Positions 52,015 to 60,964 are shown, numbered from the stretch's first letter. The stretch: 64,000 bases of DNA from Rummeliibacillus pycnus_B (GCF_050459865.1 NZ_JBCMNM010000042.1:1-64000), one strand, 5' to 3'. The notes: generated by a model not told the origin, from the letters alone. Numbers and translations are program-made.

Positions 52015-53217
52015 TTATTCCACTAAGTTTTCTGTCAATCGTTTTTCTTTCCAAACAAATGTAATACCGAGGCCAATGACCATAATAACAGCTGCGAAAA
52101 GGTAAGGATAGTGGATGTTTACGTCAAATAGTATTCCGCCTATTGTAGGCCCGATGATATTACCTAAGCTCGTATAGGTTGAGTTCATTCCGGCAATAAA
52201 TCCTTGTTCTTTACCGGCAGTTTTTGATAAAAATGTCGTTAATGCCGGACGTAGCAAGTCAAATGCGAGGAAGATAAAGGAAGTTACAACCAACACTACC
52301 CAAAAGCCAGAGATTACGGTTGACGTAACCGCCAATATTGCACCTGTAATTAAACATATCTGGATCAATTTCTTTTCACCGAGTTTATCTACCATTTTTC
52401 CAAACATAAATATTTGCACAATAACACCGAAGATTGAGCTTATTGTAATAATGGCTGCGATGTCCTTCGGCGTGAAGCCGAATTTATGATCAGAAAATAG
52501 GCTAAAAACAGTTTCATATGCAGATAAACCGAAGGCGAGTACAAATACAATGATAAATGGAATGAAATAAAGTGGATTAAGTGATTTTTTTATATCGTTT
52601 ATAAAGTTTATTTGCTTTGTTTTAGCAGAAATTTCTGCAAGCTGTTCCTTTGTTAGCGGCTCTTTTAAAATAAATAATGATGAAATGCATGCTAAAAAGG
52701 CAATGGCTGCCGCAAAGAAGAAGGGTACGCGAATACCGTATTCTGCAATAAAGCCACCCAAGCCAGGTCCTATAATAAAGCCAGTACTAATAGCGGCAGA
52801 AATATAGCCCATCGCTTTTGGTCGTTCCTGAACGGATGTAATATCTGCAACATATGCAGTAACACCTGGTATAATAAAGGCGGCACTAATTCCCCCTAAC
52901 ATTCTTGATAGATAAAGCACCCATACTTGCGTGCCTAAACCAAAGATAAGTTCTGAAATACCAAAAAGGAATAAACCGATTATGATGATGTTCTTCCTGC
53001 CATAACGGTCAACCCAACGACCAGCGAGTGGTGACATAAGTAGTTGTGCCACCGCAAATGTGGCCATAAGATAACCCATCGTTTTTCCTGATAAATGCAT
53101 GATATTCATAAATGATGGCATAACTGGAATGATGAGACCAACTCCGAGAAATGCAATGAATATATTGCTTAGAAGAATAATTAATATCGACTTTTGTTCT
53201 TTTATTGTTTTCTTCAT
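52015..53217 (-). CDS. MFS drug-efflux transporter (NorA/Bmr-like)
   Basis: A 400-residue, 12-helix transporter of the DHA1 drug-proton antiporter branch. Motif A, AGRWVDRYGRKN, lies between TM2 and TM3; motif C, GFIIGPGLGGFIAEYG, in TM5 marks an antiporter; SNIFIAFLGVGLIIPVMPSFM is the TM1 pattern of NorA/Bmr/Blt. Its gene lies 185 bases behind a MarR gene on the same strand, with a palindrome in the gap (53312-53333), so repression by that regulator and induction by a toxic ligand is likely. Confidence 0.92.
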   Translation of the reverse strand: MKKTIKEQKSILIILLSNIFIAFLGVGLIIPVMPSFMNIMHLSGKTMGYLMATFAVAQLLMSPLAGRWVDRYGRKNIIIIGLFLFGISELIFGLGTQVWVLYLSRMLGGISAAFIIPGVTAYVADITSVQERPKAMGYISAAISTGFIIGPGLGGFIAEYGIRVPFFFAAAIAFLACISSLFILKEPLTKEQLAEISAKTKQINFINDIKKSLNPLYFIPFIIVFVLAFGLSAYETVFSLFSDHKFGFTPKDIAAIITISSIFGVIVQIFMFGKMVDKLGEKKLIQICLITGAILAVTSTVISGFWVVLVVTSFIFLAFDLLRPALTTFLSKTAGKEQGFIAGMNSTYTSLGNIIGPTIGGILFDVNIHYPYLFAAVIMVIGLGITFVWKEKRLTENLVE

Positions 53218-53311
53218 ATATCAACATCTCTTTCTATAAGAAGCATTAATGTGAAATACCTCTTCAAAATACTGTCTAAGAGGCTTCTGATTTTTTACAT
53301 AGAATGGGTTC

Positions 53312-53333
53312 CAAATTAATTTGAATTAATTTG
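53312..53333. promoter_or_regulatory. Operator-like palindrome before the MFS gene
   Basis: CAAATTAATT and AATTAATTTG are perfect inverted arms around TG. AT-rich palindromes of ~20 bases are typical MarR sites; it lies between the MarR and MFS genes. Confidence 0.65.
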
Positions 53334-53402
53334 TGTTTTGTAAAAATAAACGTTTTAACTGTTTTGCTCATCCTATTCTGCAAATTTTAATTCAATTTGT
53401 AA

Positions 53403-53822
53403 TTATTCCATAGCTTCTTTTATTAGTATTTTTAACATTCTTTCAAATTGTTCTATTTCCTCTGCGGTACATCTTTTTTTCAAATTTGTAATTATATTAT
53501 TAATATAATTATCATTAAGAGAGTAATACTCCATAAATTTATCTGTTACTTGGAGGTAATATACACGTTTATCTTTTTCGTCATTGAATTTTGTAAGATA
53601 TCCTTTTTTTATCAATTTGTTGATTCTATAAGTTGCATTCGGTTGTGATATATTAAAAAACTCTGCAAGCTCGCTATAGGTAGGTTTTTTTAAGAAAAAT
53701 ACGACTTCAAGGCATGCCATTTCTACAGCACTTAAATTTTCAATCTCAACTTGGCCGTGAGCGGTCTTTTTATAAAAATTCATAGTAATTTTCATATACA
53801 AATCTTCAAAGAGTTCATTCAT
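53403..53822 (-). CDS. MarR-family transcriptional regulator
   Basis: A 139-residue winged-helix protein: VEMACLEVVFFLKKPTYSELAEFFNISQPNATYRINKLIKKGYL is the helix-turn-helix and KFNDEKDKRVYYLQVT the wing, with the DxRxxxL-type pattern of the family. It should act as a dimer that represses its own gene and the downstream MFS pump until a ligand binds. A 12-base perfect inverted repeat lies in its promoter (53846-53885). Confidence 0.9.
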   Translation of the reverse strand: MNELFEDLYMKITMNFYKKTAHGQVEIENLSAVEMACLEVVFFLKKPTYSELAEFFNISQPNATYRINKLIKKGYLTKFNDEKDKRVYYLQVTDKFMEYYSLNDNYINNIITNLKKRCTAEEIEQFERMLKILIKEAME

Positions 53823-53845
53823 CTCATTATTTTCTCCTTTCTGTA

Positions 53846-53885
53846 ATAAACTTAAAAAAATTTAATTAAAATATTTTAAGTTTAT
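53846..53885. promoter_or_regulatory. Inverted repeat in the MarR promoter
   Basis: ATAAACTTAAAA and TTTTAAGTTTAT are perfect 12-base arms separated by 16 AT-rich bases, 25-65 bases ahead of the MarR start. Probably an autoregulatory site. Confidence 0.65.
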
Positions 53886-53963
53886 GTTAAATAAAATGAC
53901 CTTTGTTGTCAAATGTTATAAAAAAACTAATTAAATAATTAGCTTGAAAACTGTAAGAGAAGA

Positions 53964-53991
53964 AAAAGGCATCCTACAAGGATAGCCTTTT
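53964..53991. terminator. Terminator between TetR and MarR genes
   Basis: AAAAGGC-ATCCT pairs with AGGAT-GCCTTTT around ACA, symmetrical A and T tracts. It most likely isolates the MarR unit from the upstream TetR transcript. Confidence 0.8.
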
Positions 53992-54093
53992 ACAACCCAT
54001 AAGGACAATTTAAGCTGGAAACTTGTTTCAATTCCAAGCCATTTGAAAGCCACACATAATTCCTATTATCCACTATATAAAAAAATAAAACAT

Positions 54094-54705
54094 TTACTTT
54101 TCATGTACATGATTACCAATACCGATTACTTGAATGGGACCCTTTGAGATGATTCTAAAAAGAATAGTGGCCATTTCTTCTGGGGATTGTTTCATCCCAG
54201 TGTTTAACCATTGTTGAATTACTCCTATATGAGCAGACGAAATATAAGTTGTCAAAATTTCAATAGGTACAGTTGTTGAAGGATTATTTAACTTTTTAAA
54301 GAAGAAGTTTTGAATCATGACTTCTTTTAATTTTTCCTGAAATGATGGGTCCCCATTTGGTCCTAGAATGGCTCTTATAAAGCCAGCATTTTCTTGGATA
54401 TATTCTAAAATTTTGACGATAAACGGAAATGGTTTTTCGTTTGCGATTAGTATTTCTAAATCGTAAACCTGTACGTCACGTACAGTCTCCAAAATGTTTT
54501 TTATGACTTCGTCTTCACATTGTTCCAATAAGTCATATTTGTCCTGATAGTGTAAGTAAAATGTACCTCGGTTAATATTCGCTCTTTCCGTTAAATCTCG
54601 AACGGTTATCGCTTCAAAACGCTTCTCTTCCATTAACTCTGTCAATGCTTGTTTAATTTCACTTTTTGTTTTTAGTATTCGACGATCTTGTTTGGATTGA
54701 GTCAT
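54094..54705 (-). CDS. TetR-family transcriptional regulator
   Basis: About 203 residues from ATG 54705 (MTQSKQDRRILKTKSEIKQA), chosen for TAGGAGATG 8 bases upstream rather than the longer frame from 54768. Residues ~10-55 are the TetR DNA-binding domain: LTELMEEKRFEAITVRDLTERANINRGTFYLHYQDKYDLLEQ. The C-terminal part is the TetR_C-like ligand domain. It is divergent from the YhgE/Pip-like membrane gene, with an operator-type palindrome between them, so it very likely controls that gene and itself. Confidence 0.92.
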   Translation of the reverse strand: MTQSKQDRRILKTKSEIKQALTELMEEKRFEAITVRDLTERANINRGTFYLHYQDKYDLLEQCEDEVIKNILETVRDVQVYDLEILIANEKPFPFIVKILEYIQENAGFIRAILGPNGDPSFQEKLKEVMIQNFFFKKLNNPSTTVPIEILTTYISSAHIGVIQQWLNTGMKQSPEEMATILFRIISKGPIQVIGIGNHVHEK

Positions 54706-54830
54706 AAAAACATCTCCTAAATCACTAGATAATGAACATATATTATATAAGTGTTTAAAAATCAACAAGGTGATTTTTATTGTTTATTGTATATTACACT
54801 ATCTTGAATATAATAAACAGTGTGTTTGTA

Positions 54831-54849
54831 AATGAACACCATGTTCATT
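54831..54849. promoter_or_regulatory. Operator-like palindrome between tetR and the YhgE-like gene
   Basis: AATGAAC and GTTCATT are perfect arms around ACCAT, just before the plus-strand ribosome binding site. A third matching arm (AATGAAC at 54731-54737, within AGATAATGAACAT) repeats the longer word AGATAATGAACAT/ATGTTCATTATCT found at 54727-54739 and 54841-54853, so the regulator may bind both ends of the region. Confidence 0.7.
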
Positions 54850-54869
54850 ATCTGGAAAGGAGAGATTTG

Positions 54870-56060
54870 ATGAAGAACCAAAAATTTTTAATACTTGCGC
54901 CAATAGTTGCGTTGCTCCTGATTTTTATCTTTAGTTGTACGCAAATCCCCGCTGCTCATCAGACACCTAAAAACTTGAAAATTGCGGTTGTCAACGAAGA
55001 TCAGGGAGTAGGAAAGAATAATGTGGGTGAAACCATTTTGAAAGGGATTCAGCAAGCATCTGAAAAGAAAAAAACGAATGACGAGCCAATGATTAAATGG
55101 GTGAACCTAAAAGATCAAGAGGAAATGCAAAAAGGAATGAATGATCAAAGCTATTATGGGGCAATCGTCATTCCATCGGATTTTAGTGAAAAATACATGT
55201 CTTTACAAACAAAGTCACCTGTTTCCCCAGAAATTAAACTATTGGTGAATCAAGGGAAAAACGCCAATATAGCAAATGTAGTAAGTCAAGCTTTAAACGG
55301 CATAGTTGATAAAATTAACGGAAAAATGAGTGCAGAAATATTAAGTGCATTACAAGCAAAGAATGCAAAATTATCAGTAGAACAGGCTAAAATTTTAACA
55401 ACACCGATTACAAAAACAACAACAATGATTCATCCAACGGGTACATTAAGTAATGCACCTTTATCTCTGTTCCAACCACTTTGGTTTGGTAGTCTAATAG
55501 GAGCAGTTTTTATCTATCTTTCAATGCAAAAACGTAACTTTAACAATCAAAAAGAAAAATTGAAAGCACGATTACTTCAGCTATTGGTTAGCTTGTTGAT
55601 TGGTGTTGTAGCTGGATTTGGTCTAACTTGGGTGGCATCATCTATACTAGATTATGAGTTTCCAAGTTTTATGGATACAGCGCTATTTTTAACTTTAGCA
55701 AGTTGTAGCTTCACATTAATGATATTCGCTGTTTTAAGCTGGATTGGATTTGCGGGTATTCCGATATTTGTATTGTTATTATTCTTCGGTATTCCTTTAC
55801 TACAAATGACACCAGAAGTAATGCCAACCTTCTATAAGGACTGGATATATCCTTGGATGCCAATGCGCTTTATGATCGAAGGATTACGCCAACTATTCTT
55901 CTTTGATGATTCAATAAGTTGGAATACATCAACTATAGTCTTAGCGTGGATTGCAATTGTGAGCTTAGCTTTAGCAATTTTATCTGTTTGGAAACCGAAG
56001 AAAGAGCAGGGTGAAGTTGAAGAAACACAAGGTATAGTAGATGAATCCTTAAGTATTTAA
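54870..56060 (+). CDS. YhgE/Pip-like ABC-2-type membrane protein
   Basis: About 396 residues from ATG 54870 (MKNQKFLILAPIVALLLIFI) after AAAGGAGAG; the track's longer frame has no site. One N-terminal helix is followed by a ~200-residue extracellular domain (NLKIAVVNEDQGVGKNNVGE; WVNLKDQEEMQKGMNDQSYYG, characteristic of YhgE/Pip and DUF3533 proteins), then five or six helices of the ABC-2 permease type (ending in ...LALAILSVW). Relatives include phage-infection proteins and ESX-associated or drug-related exporters. It is controlled by the divergent TetR gene, which suggests a response to a toxic compound. Confidence 0.85.
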   Translation: MKNQKFLILAPIVALLLIFIFSCTQIPAAHQTPKNLKIAVVNEDQGVGKNNVGETILKGIQQASEKKKTNDEPMIKWVNLKDQEEMQKGMNDQSYYGAIVIPSDFSEKYMSLQTKSPVSPEIKLLVNQGKNANIANVVSQALNGIVDKINGKMSAEILSALQAKNAKLSVEQAKILTTPITKTTTMIHPTGTLSNAPLSLFQPLWFGSLIGAVFIYLSMQKRNFNNQKEKLKARLLQLLVSLLIGVVAGFGLTWVASSILDYEFPSFMDTALFLTLASCSFTLMIFAVLSWIGFAGIPIFVLLLFFGIPLLQMTPEVMPTFYKDWIYPWMPMRFMIEGLRQLFFFDDSISWNTSTIVLAWIAIVSLALAILSVWKPKKEQGEVEETQGIVDESLSI

Positions 56061-56338
56061 TAAAAATGCTTTAATAGATTACTTAAAAGAAGGATATAGG
56101 GAAGCTTATTATCCAAGTTAACATTTAGAAATAAAATTTGAAAAAATCAAAAAAAGATTTGATGTTATCTTTAGAAAATCAAATTATAATTTGTGATCAA
56201 AAAGAATTTCTAGAAGAATTTTATGATGTTGCAATCAAATTCATTGAATTCACTGATTATATAAGTGAAGGGCAATATTCCGATGATTTAAAAGAAGAAA
56301 TAGTAGTAATTAAAAATTGGAATAAAAAACTTAAATAG
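56061..56338 (+). pseudogene. Broken third copy of the orphan immunity family
   Basis: NKNALIDYLKEGYREAYYPS, then TAA at about 56121, HLEIKFEK, a frameshift, and DLMLSLENQIIICDQKEFLE to the stop at 56336. This corresponds to the last 60% of the 49648 product. The start is missing; the YhgE-like gene's end is directly before it. AAGTGTCAGCAATAAGCGAA follows, as after the 49648 gene. Confidence 0.8.
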
Positions 56339-56361
56339 GCAAGTGTCAGCAATAAGCGAAG

Positions 56362-56394
56362 AAAAAAGGCTTCCAATAATGGTTAGCCTTTTTT
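56362..56394. terminator. Bidirectional terminator
   Basis: AAAAAAGGCT pairs with AGCCTTTTTT around TCCAATAATGGTT. It separates the immunity relic (+) from the toxin/immunity pair (-). Confidence 0.85.
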
Positions 56395-56429
56395 ACACTT
56401 AAATTAATGAGCGTTCTCTTCTTACAATG

Positions 56430-56912
56430 CTATCTATATTTTTTTAGCTTTTCTAAATCTCTTCTAAAATCACTTTTATAAGTGTAATCTGAAATATAAT
56501 CTAGAAAATACGCAAACTCATTTCCTTTTTCATAGAATGCTTCAATAAATTCTTTAGTTTCGCTAACTAATAGCTGTTCATCTACTGATAAGAGTAAATT
56601 ACTTTTATTTTTCTTTTCAAACTTAATTTCGATAGGTGTATTAGGGAAATAAATTTCACCTTCTCCATTTTCTAAGAAATTTTCTAATGCATTTTTATAA
56701 AAATACCATAATGAATCAATATCATCATATGCTTCAAAATCTTCAATTTTTCCATGAACACCGTTTTCAAATACAATAACACCATCTAAATTTAATAACC
56801 CATCTTCAAAAACATCTTTTTTTATAGCAATAATTTCTTTTATTTCTTCTTTTTTCTTAATATTTATAAACTTATCTTCTTCTCGAATATATATATAAGT
56901 TTTGATTTTCAT
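56430..56912 (-). CDS. Immunity-like protein paired with the secreted toxin
   Basis: A 160-residue acidic protein (MKIKTYIYIREEDKFINIKK) placed 14 bases after the toxin-like gene on the same strand, behind AAAGGAG. Paralogue of the 49648 product (LNLDGVIVFENG, DDIDSLWYFYKNALENFLEN, FPNTPIEIKFEKKN). Small acidic proteins encoded right after a toxin are usually its antidote; the role is inferred from that and the family repeats in the window. Fold and family name unknown. Confidence 0.7.
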   Translation of the reverse strand: MKIKTYIYIREEDKFINIKKKEEIKEIIAIKKDVFEDGLLNLDGVIVFENGVHGKIEDFEAYDDIDSLWYFYKNALENFLENGEGEIYFPNTPIEIKFEKKNKSNLLLSVDEQLLVSETKEFIEAFYEKGNEFAYFLDYISDYTYKSDFRRDLEKLKKYR

Positions 56913-56926
56913 TTAATAATTCTCCT

Positions 56927-57520
56927 TTATTTTTTCACAGGATATAGCTGATGAATATGTCCGTTTTTCACTCCTAATACCCATTCAATACCGTCAACTT
57001 TTGCTTTAACTTGTCCAGAAGCATTAGCCGAAATTTCAGATAATTTCTTCTTATTTTTCTTAGCAACAGTGATAGCAACGTTTTCAATATCTTTTATAGA
57101 ATATCGAGAATCATAATACGTCTGTTTCTTTTTTTCAGAACCATTCCAATATTTAGGGTGATGTCTTTCTAACATATGTTTCATATCTGTCTTAGTTAGT
57201 TTATAAGTTTTCGTTCCGGTTTTAAATGTTGTACCTTTATAATGTTTTAATGCATTCACTACTTTATCTTTTGGTACTTTTTTAAAAGTTTTACTACCTA
57301 CTTTAATTAATTTTGTTGCACCTTGTATAATTAATCTACCTACTAATGCTATCCAAGCATCAGCTTTTTGATAACCAATTACTAATTCTTTATTATTTTC
57401 TACAGAATTTGCAAAGCTTATATTATCCGAAAAATCCTCTTTTTCTTTATAATACACACTCGGAGAAAATACTGTAAGAATCAAACAGAAAATAATCGAA
57501 AAAACAATTTTCTTTTTCAA
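56927..57520 (-). CDS. Secreted toxin-like protein
   Basis: About 197 residues from TTG 57520, 8 bases after AGGAGGG. MKKKIVFSIIFCLILTVFSP is a signal peptide. The C-terminal half (residues ~105-197) has MKHMLERHHPKYWNGSEKKK, QTYYDSRYSIKDIENVAITV and the end VDGIEWVLGVKNGHIHQLYP. The RHHPKYWNGS block is one I associate with C-terminal toxin domains of LXG and SAR2788-type putative toxins of Firmicutes; RNase activity is plausible but not shown. Unlike LXG toxins it uses a normal signal peptide. The downstream immunity-like gene supports the toxin reading. Confidence 0.7.
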   Translation of the reverse strand: MKKKIVFSIIFCLILTVFSPSVYYKEKEDFSDNISFANSVENNKELVIGYQKADAWIALVGRLIIQGATKLIKVGSKTFKKVPKDKVVNALKHYKGTTFKTGTKTYKLTKTDMKHMLERHHPKYWNGSEKKKQTYYDSRYSIKDIENVAITVAKKNKKKLSEISANASGQVKAKVDGIEWVLGVKNGHIHQLYPVKK

Positions 57521-57723
57521 AAAAAGCCCTCCTGAAAACAATCTTTTTATAAAAGCCTATCTAAAGGGGAATATGATGTAAATGATATTTTAGAAAAAGA
57601 AAACTTTATATTTATTACCTTCTAAATACTATAAATATTTAGAAGGTAATATCCGACAAAAATCGACAAGGCTATATCTATACTACTACTAAAAAAGGCA
57701 GCTAATAAGCTACCCTCTAAGAA

Positions 57724-57897
57724 TTACATATTATTTTTTAGATATTGTTCTTCTCTTAATTTTTCTGCTTTAGAACGTCTATCAATGCAGAAATATTCAA
57801 TTGAAATTCTATTCAAAAGAATACACCTTGCTTCAGGTTCTAATTTGTTAATTTCTTTTCCAATTTCTTCGAATGTTTCATTAATGTTTTTCATCAT
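57724..57897 (-). CDS. Small unidentified protein (57 aa)
   Basis: Two ATGs (57897, 57894) follow AAAGGATTTG. The product is MKNINETFEEIGKEINKLEP then EARCILLNRISIEYFCIDRR and a charged end. It is soluble and helical. No family recognised; it lies behind the toxin/immunity pair and may be a further regulator or cassette remnant. Confidence 0.45.
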   Translation of the reverse strand: MMKNINETFEEIGKEINKLEPEARCILLNRISIEYFCIDRRSKAEKLREEQYLKNNM

Positions 57898-58026
57898 CAA
57901 TCAAATCCTTTCTAATTAGGGCGTAATTAAACGCTCTGTATAAATTCAATATAAATTCAATATAAATAAAATTTAAAAAGGATTGATGTTTTTATTATAG
58001 CATGTAATTGGTAGACGAAAATATCA

Positions 58027-58272
58027 CTATCCAAAATTATAAAAATATAAACACATTATAAATAATAACGTACAAAATAACCCCATAAGAAATGTGAGAA
58101 TTCTTTTTATTAATATTGGAGAAAGCTTAAAGGTAACGTCGAATATCAGTTCAATTAAACTTGAAGAACCACCTGTATAAAGATTATTAAAATCTTTTTT
58201 CTTTCCAAATATAGTAAACCACATAACAGCTAATCCAATTATTGAGAGTATCGTAAAAACAACGTTTTCCAT
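58027..58272 (-). CDS. Small membrane protein (81 aa)
   Basis: MENVVFTILSIIGLAVMWFT, a KKKD loop, SLIELIFDVTFKLSPILIKR and a final helix ILTFLMGLFCTLLFIMCLYF: two clear and one weak membrane segment. A TAGGGG site lies about 10 bases before ATG. No family recognised. It is next to the small soluble gene on the same strand. Confidence 0.55.
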   Translation of the reverse strand: MENVVFTILSIIGLAVMWFTIFGKKKDFNNLYTGGSSSLIELIFDVTFKLSPILIKRILTFLMGLFCTLLFIMCLYFYNFG

Positions 58273-58393
58273 ATTTTAGCAACCCCTAATGATGTATACT
58301 TTCATATTAATCTATACATAACACTAAAGAAAACTATAACTTTGGCTGAATGTAGCGATAGCTGCATTTAGTCAAAGGCAGTGAGCACATATA

Positions 58394-58744
58394 ACACAAA
58401 CTGAAAAAGAACATTTATTCAAATCACGTATAGGCCAGGGAAAGTTTAAAAAGTTACTGATCGATCGTTAGTGTAAATGTGCATTATGTGGTGTAACAGA
58501 TCCGCGAGTTCTAATTACGAGTCATATTAAAACATGAAGCGCTTCGATAAATGTGGAGCGACTTGATGTGAATAATGGATTATTACTTTGCCCGAATCAT
58601 GATGAATTGTTTGATAAACATTTAATTTCGTTTGATATAAATGGAAAGATTGTGATATCTCAATCATTAAATGAAACAGCTCGCGTATTTTTGAATGTAA
58701 ATAATGAGTTGCGAGTTAAGTTTAATGAAAAGCAGTTGAGTTGA
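58394..58744 (+). pseudogene. HNH endonuclease gene with two in-frame stops
   Basis: One frame reads TEKEHLFKSRIGQGKFKKLL, TAG at 58469, CKCALCGVTDPRVLITSHIK, TGA at 58535, then VERLDVNNGLLLCPNHDELF and DKHLISFDINGKIVISQSLN to the stop. This is the C-terminal HNH domain (CxxC...H...LCPNHDxLFDxxLISF) of McrA-like/HNH restriction endonucleases. The N-terminal half is missing. Both stops are single-codon changes, so the loss is fairly recent. Confidence 0.88.
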
Positions 58745-59008
58745 GTTATATGGAGGGAATCACCAAAATTTAATTTAATGAATGTTATAAAAATACAATG
58801 AAAATAAGTAGGTGCTTAATATGACTTTAAGCGTAAATCAAGCAGTGGGCGCCGGTTCTTCGTTCAATTGGTGATTTTTTAAGTTTAAAATTATTGAAGC
58901 ATCGATTACAAATGCTAATATAAGTGTTCTAACATAAACCAGATTTCGACTCATATAGTATCTAGATAATGAATAAATTTTTATTATCAAGATTGTTTAA
59001 ATTGGGGG
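58745..59008. other. Intergenic, decayed
   Basis: AT-rich; a short frame at 58821 (MTLSVNQAVGAGSSFNW) ends after 17 codons and looks like another relic. Confidence 0.35.
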
Positions 59009-59650
59009 ATGGTTTCGTTTATTCAGGGGGACTTACTTTCTATTTTACAATTGAGTACTGGGCTATTTTGGATTCTAACTTATATTCTAATAATTATACG
59101 TGGGTTTCAAGATAAAAATTATGGAATGCCTATGGTAGCCATTTGTGCAAATATATCATGGGAATTTATTTTTACATTCATTTTCCCTCCTTCAGGATCA
59201 CAAATAATCATAACATTTATCTGGTTTTTACTGGATATTATTATTTTGATGCAATTTCTAATTTATGGACGAAAGGACATCAAGAAGGGGATTTCTGTAG
59301 AGTATTTTTACTTGTCATTTTTCATAACTCTCGTACTCAGTTTTCTTATCATAATTGCGATGACATTTGAGTTTAATGATGTTGAAGGGAAATATGCTGC
59401 TTTTTCACAAAATTTAATGATGTCTGGTCTATTTATTTCTCTATTATTAAGTAGAGGTAACTTAAGCGGTCAATCTATCTATATCGCGTTTTTTAAAATG
59501 TTAGGAAGCTTATTTGCTGCTATTGCATTTTTTATTTATTTTAGAACGAATCTGATTATGATGCTTTCGATTGCTACTTTCATATACGACTGGATTTATA
59601 TCTTTCAATTGCGAAAGTTTTATAGAAAAAATAGATTTAAGATCAATTAA
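59009..59650 (+). CDS. Putative transmembrane-type terpene cyclase
   Basis: A 213-residue integral membrane protein with about seven helices. DKNYGMPMVAICANISWEFI (residues 35-54) is the hallmark of the PaxB-like transmembrane terpene cyclase family, with Glu52 as the likely acid and a second acid, Asp194, in FIYDWIYIF near the C terminus; a Glu/Asp pair is known to be needed in fungal members. These enzymes cyclise epoxidised or plain isoprenoids at the membrane. No prenyltransferase or isoprenoid gene is adjacent. The ATG is close to GGGGG, so the start may be a few codons off. Confidence 0.72.
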   Translation: MVSFIQGDLLSILQLSTGLFWILTYILIIIRGFQDKNYGMPMVAICANISWEFIFTFIFPPSGSQIIITFIWFLLDIIILMQFLIYGRKDIKKGISVEYFYLSFFITLVLSFLIIIAMTFEFNDVEGKYAAFSQNLMMSGLFISLLLSRGNLSGQSIYIAFFKMLGSLFAAIAFFIYFRTNLIMMLSIATFIYDWIYIFQLRKFYRKNRFKIN

Positions 59651-60132
59651 TAAGCGAATTTTGCTATTTATATAGTTTGTACTAAAAAAGGTTTAATGCA
59701 ACGACTCCTTACAGGGAAAATTCGTGTAAAGGTTGATAATGATGAAAAGGGCTGTGAATGCAGTCCTTTTTATTATTTCCATATTTTGTGTGATAAAGAA
59801 AATGCATTTATTAAATGAGTAGGGGATGTGTCATAGTATGAATATGAAACGGGGCGTTACTTATCTTCAATTGATTATTGATCTATCGTGATTTCTACAA
59901 TACTACTTAGGTATTAAGGGGTATTTTATAGTCAATAATTAATGTGTGAAAGCTAAAAATTTAGTAAAAATTTAAAAATGGATAGGAAGATGTTTCTATC
60001 TTATAATCCGTATTCAGTAAATTTATCCTGTTTTAGTGATGTTAAGTAAATAGTGGGTTTTATTATGGTAAAATAAATTATCAATGATAAAAATTGGATA
60101 AAAGATAATACGAAAAGGATGGTAAGAACTTT
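59651..60132. other. Intergenic with one terminator
   Basis: AAAAGGGCTG pairs with CAGTCCTTTT at 59745-59771, a terminator about 100 bases after the cyclase-like gene. The rest is AT-rich; GGATGGTAAG-type leader lies before the secreted protein. Confidence 0.5.
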
Positions 60133-60747
60133 ATGAAACAACGAAGTAAGAAATTCAAAAAAGGTATCGTTATGTCAATGGTACTTGCATGTAGCTTAGT
60201 ATTTGGGACAGTAGGTGCTTCAGCGGCAAGTAGCGCTACATCCACAAGTAAAACGGTTAAAACAGCAAGTACTACACCGGTAGTTTCAAAAAAGGGAGTA
60301 ATCACTTTACCTAAGAAATTTAAAACAAAAACAGTTATGACCGAATTAAGACCAGAAGCTGCAAAACTAATCAAAATTTACGGTACTTCTTTAGGTGACG
60401 GAAAAACAGATAATTTTAAAGCATATGCGCAAAAACACTTAGTTGCCAAAACAAGTACTAACTATATGCTTGGATATGGTTATTCGTTGGATAATTACAA
60501 ATATAAAGTAAAAGGTACTCGTAAAGCGAATTCAAAAGCAAAGATTGCAAGCTATTCTAAGGCTGTAAAAAAAGTCACAACATCTCAAATAAAAAATGAA
60601 GATTCTTATGTTGGTACTGGATTTGCAACTTTTGAGTTTTCTTTCCAACCAAAAAACTATAGCCCAATGAACAGAATCAACGTTTATTTGAAATTTAGCC
60701 AATTACAAAATGGAAAGTATGTATTAGAAACTATAAGCTATTTTTAA
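60133..60747 (+). CDS. Secreted basic protein, unidentified
   Basis: A 204-residue exported protein. MKQRSKKFKKGIVMSMVLAC... GTVGASAASS is a signal peptide with an ASA|A cleavage site; a Ser/Thr-rich linker follows, then a ~145-residue, Lys-rich globular part (TVMTELRPEAAKLIKIYGTS, FKAYAQKHLVAKTSTNYMLG, TGFATFEFSFQPKNY...VLETISYF). No known catalytic or binding motif. GGATGG precedes ATG. It is a single gene ending near the second dispersed palindrome. Confidence 0.75.
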   Translation: MKQRSKKFKKGIVMSMVLACSLVFGTVGASAASSATSTSKTVKTASTTPVVSKKGVITLPKKFKTKTVMTELRPEAAKLIKIYGTSLGDGKTDNFKAYAQKHLVAKTSTNYMLGYGYSLDNYKYKVKGTRKANSKAKIASYSKAVKKVTTSQIKNEDSYVGTGFATFEFSFQPKNYSPMNRINVYLKFSQLQNGKYVLETISYF

Positions 60748-60894
60748 GTCAAGCGATATTAGAATCTAGTAAACCTAACAGTCTACTAAATGCTTTAGCA
60801 TTTTAAATTGGTAATAAGATATAGTGTTTGCCAAGTTTTTTATCTAAAAGTTTAAAATAATACGAGCTTCAATTTAACAAAATAGCAAATTAGC

Positions 60895-60953
60895 GATACG
60901 ACTTAATCAAAATTATGTGTTATTTTCACATAATTTTAGTTAAGTCGTATTTT
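60895..60953. repeat. Dispersed palindrome/terminator, copy 2
   Basis: ATACGACTTAATCAAAATT pairs with AATTTTAGTTAAGTCGTAT around ATGTGTTATTTTCACAT; TTTTACTTTAA follows. It matches the element at 44047 in the arms, loop and downstream T tract. Confidence 0.85.
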
Positions 60954-60964
60954 ACTTTAACCAA

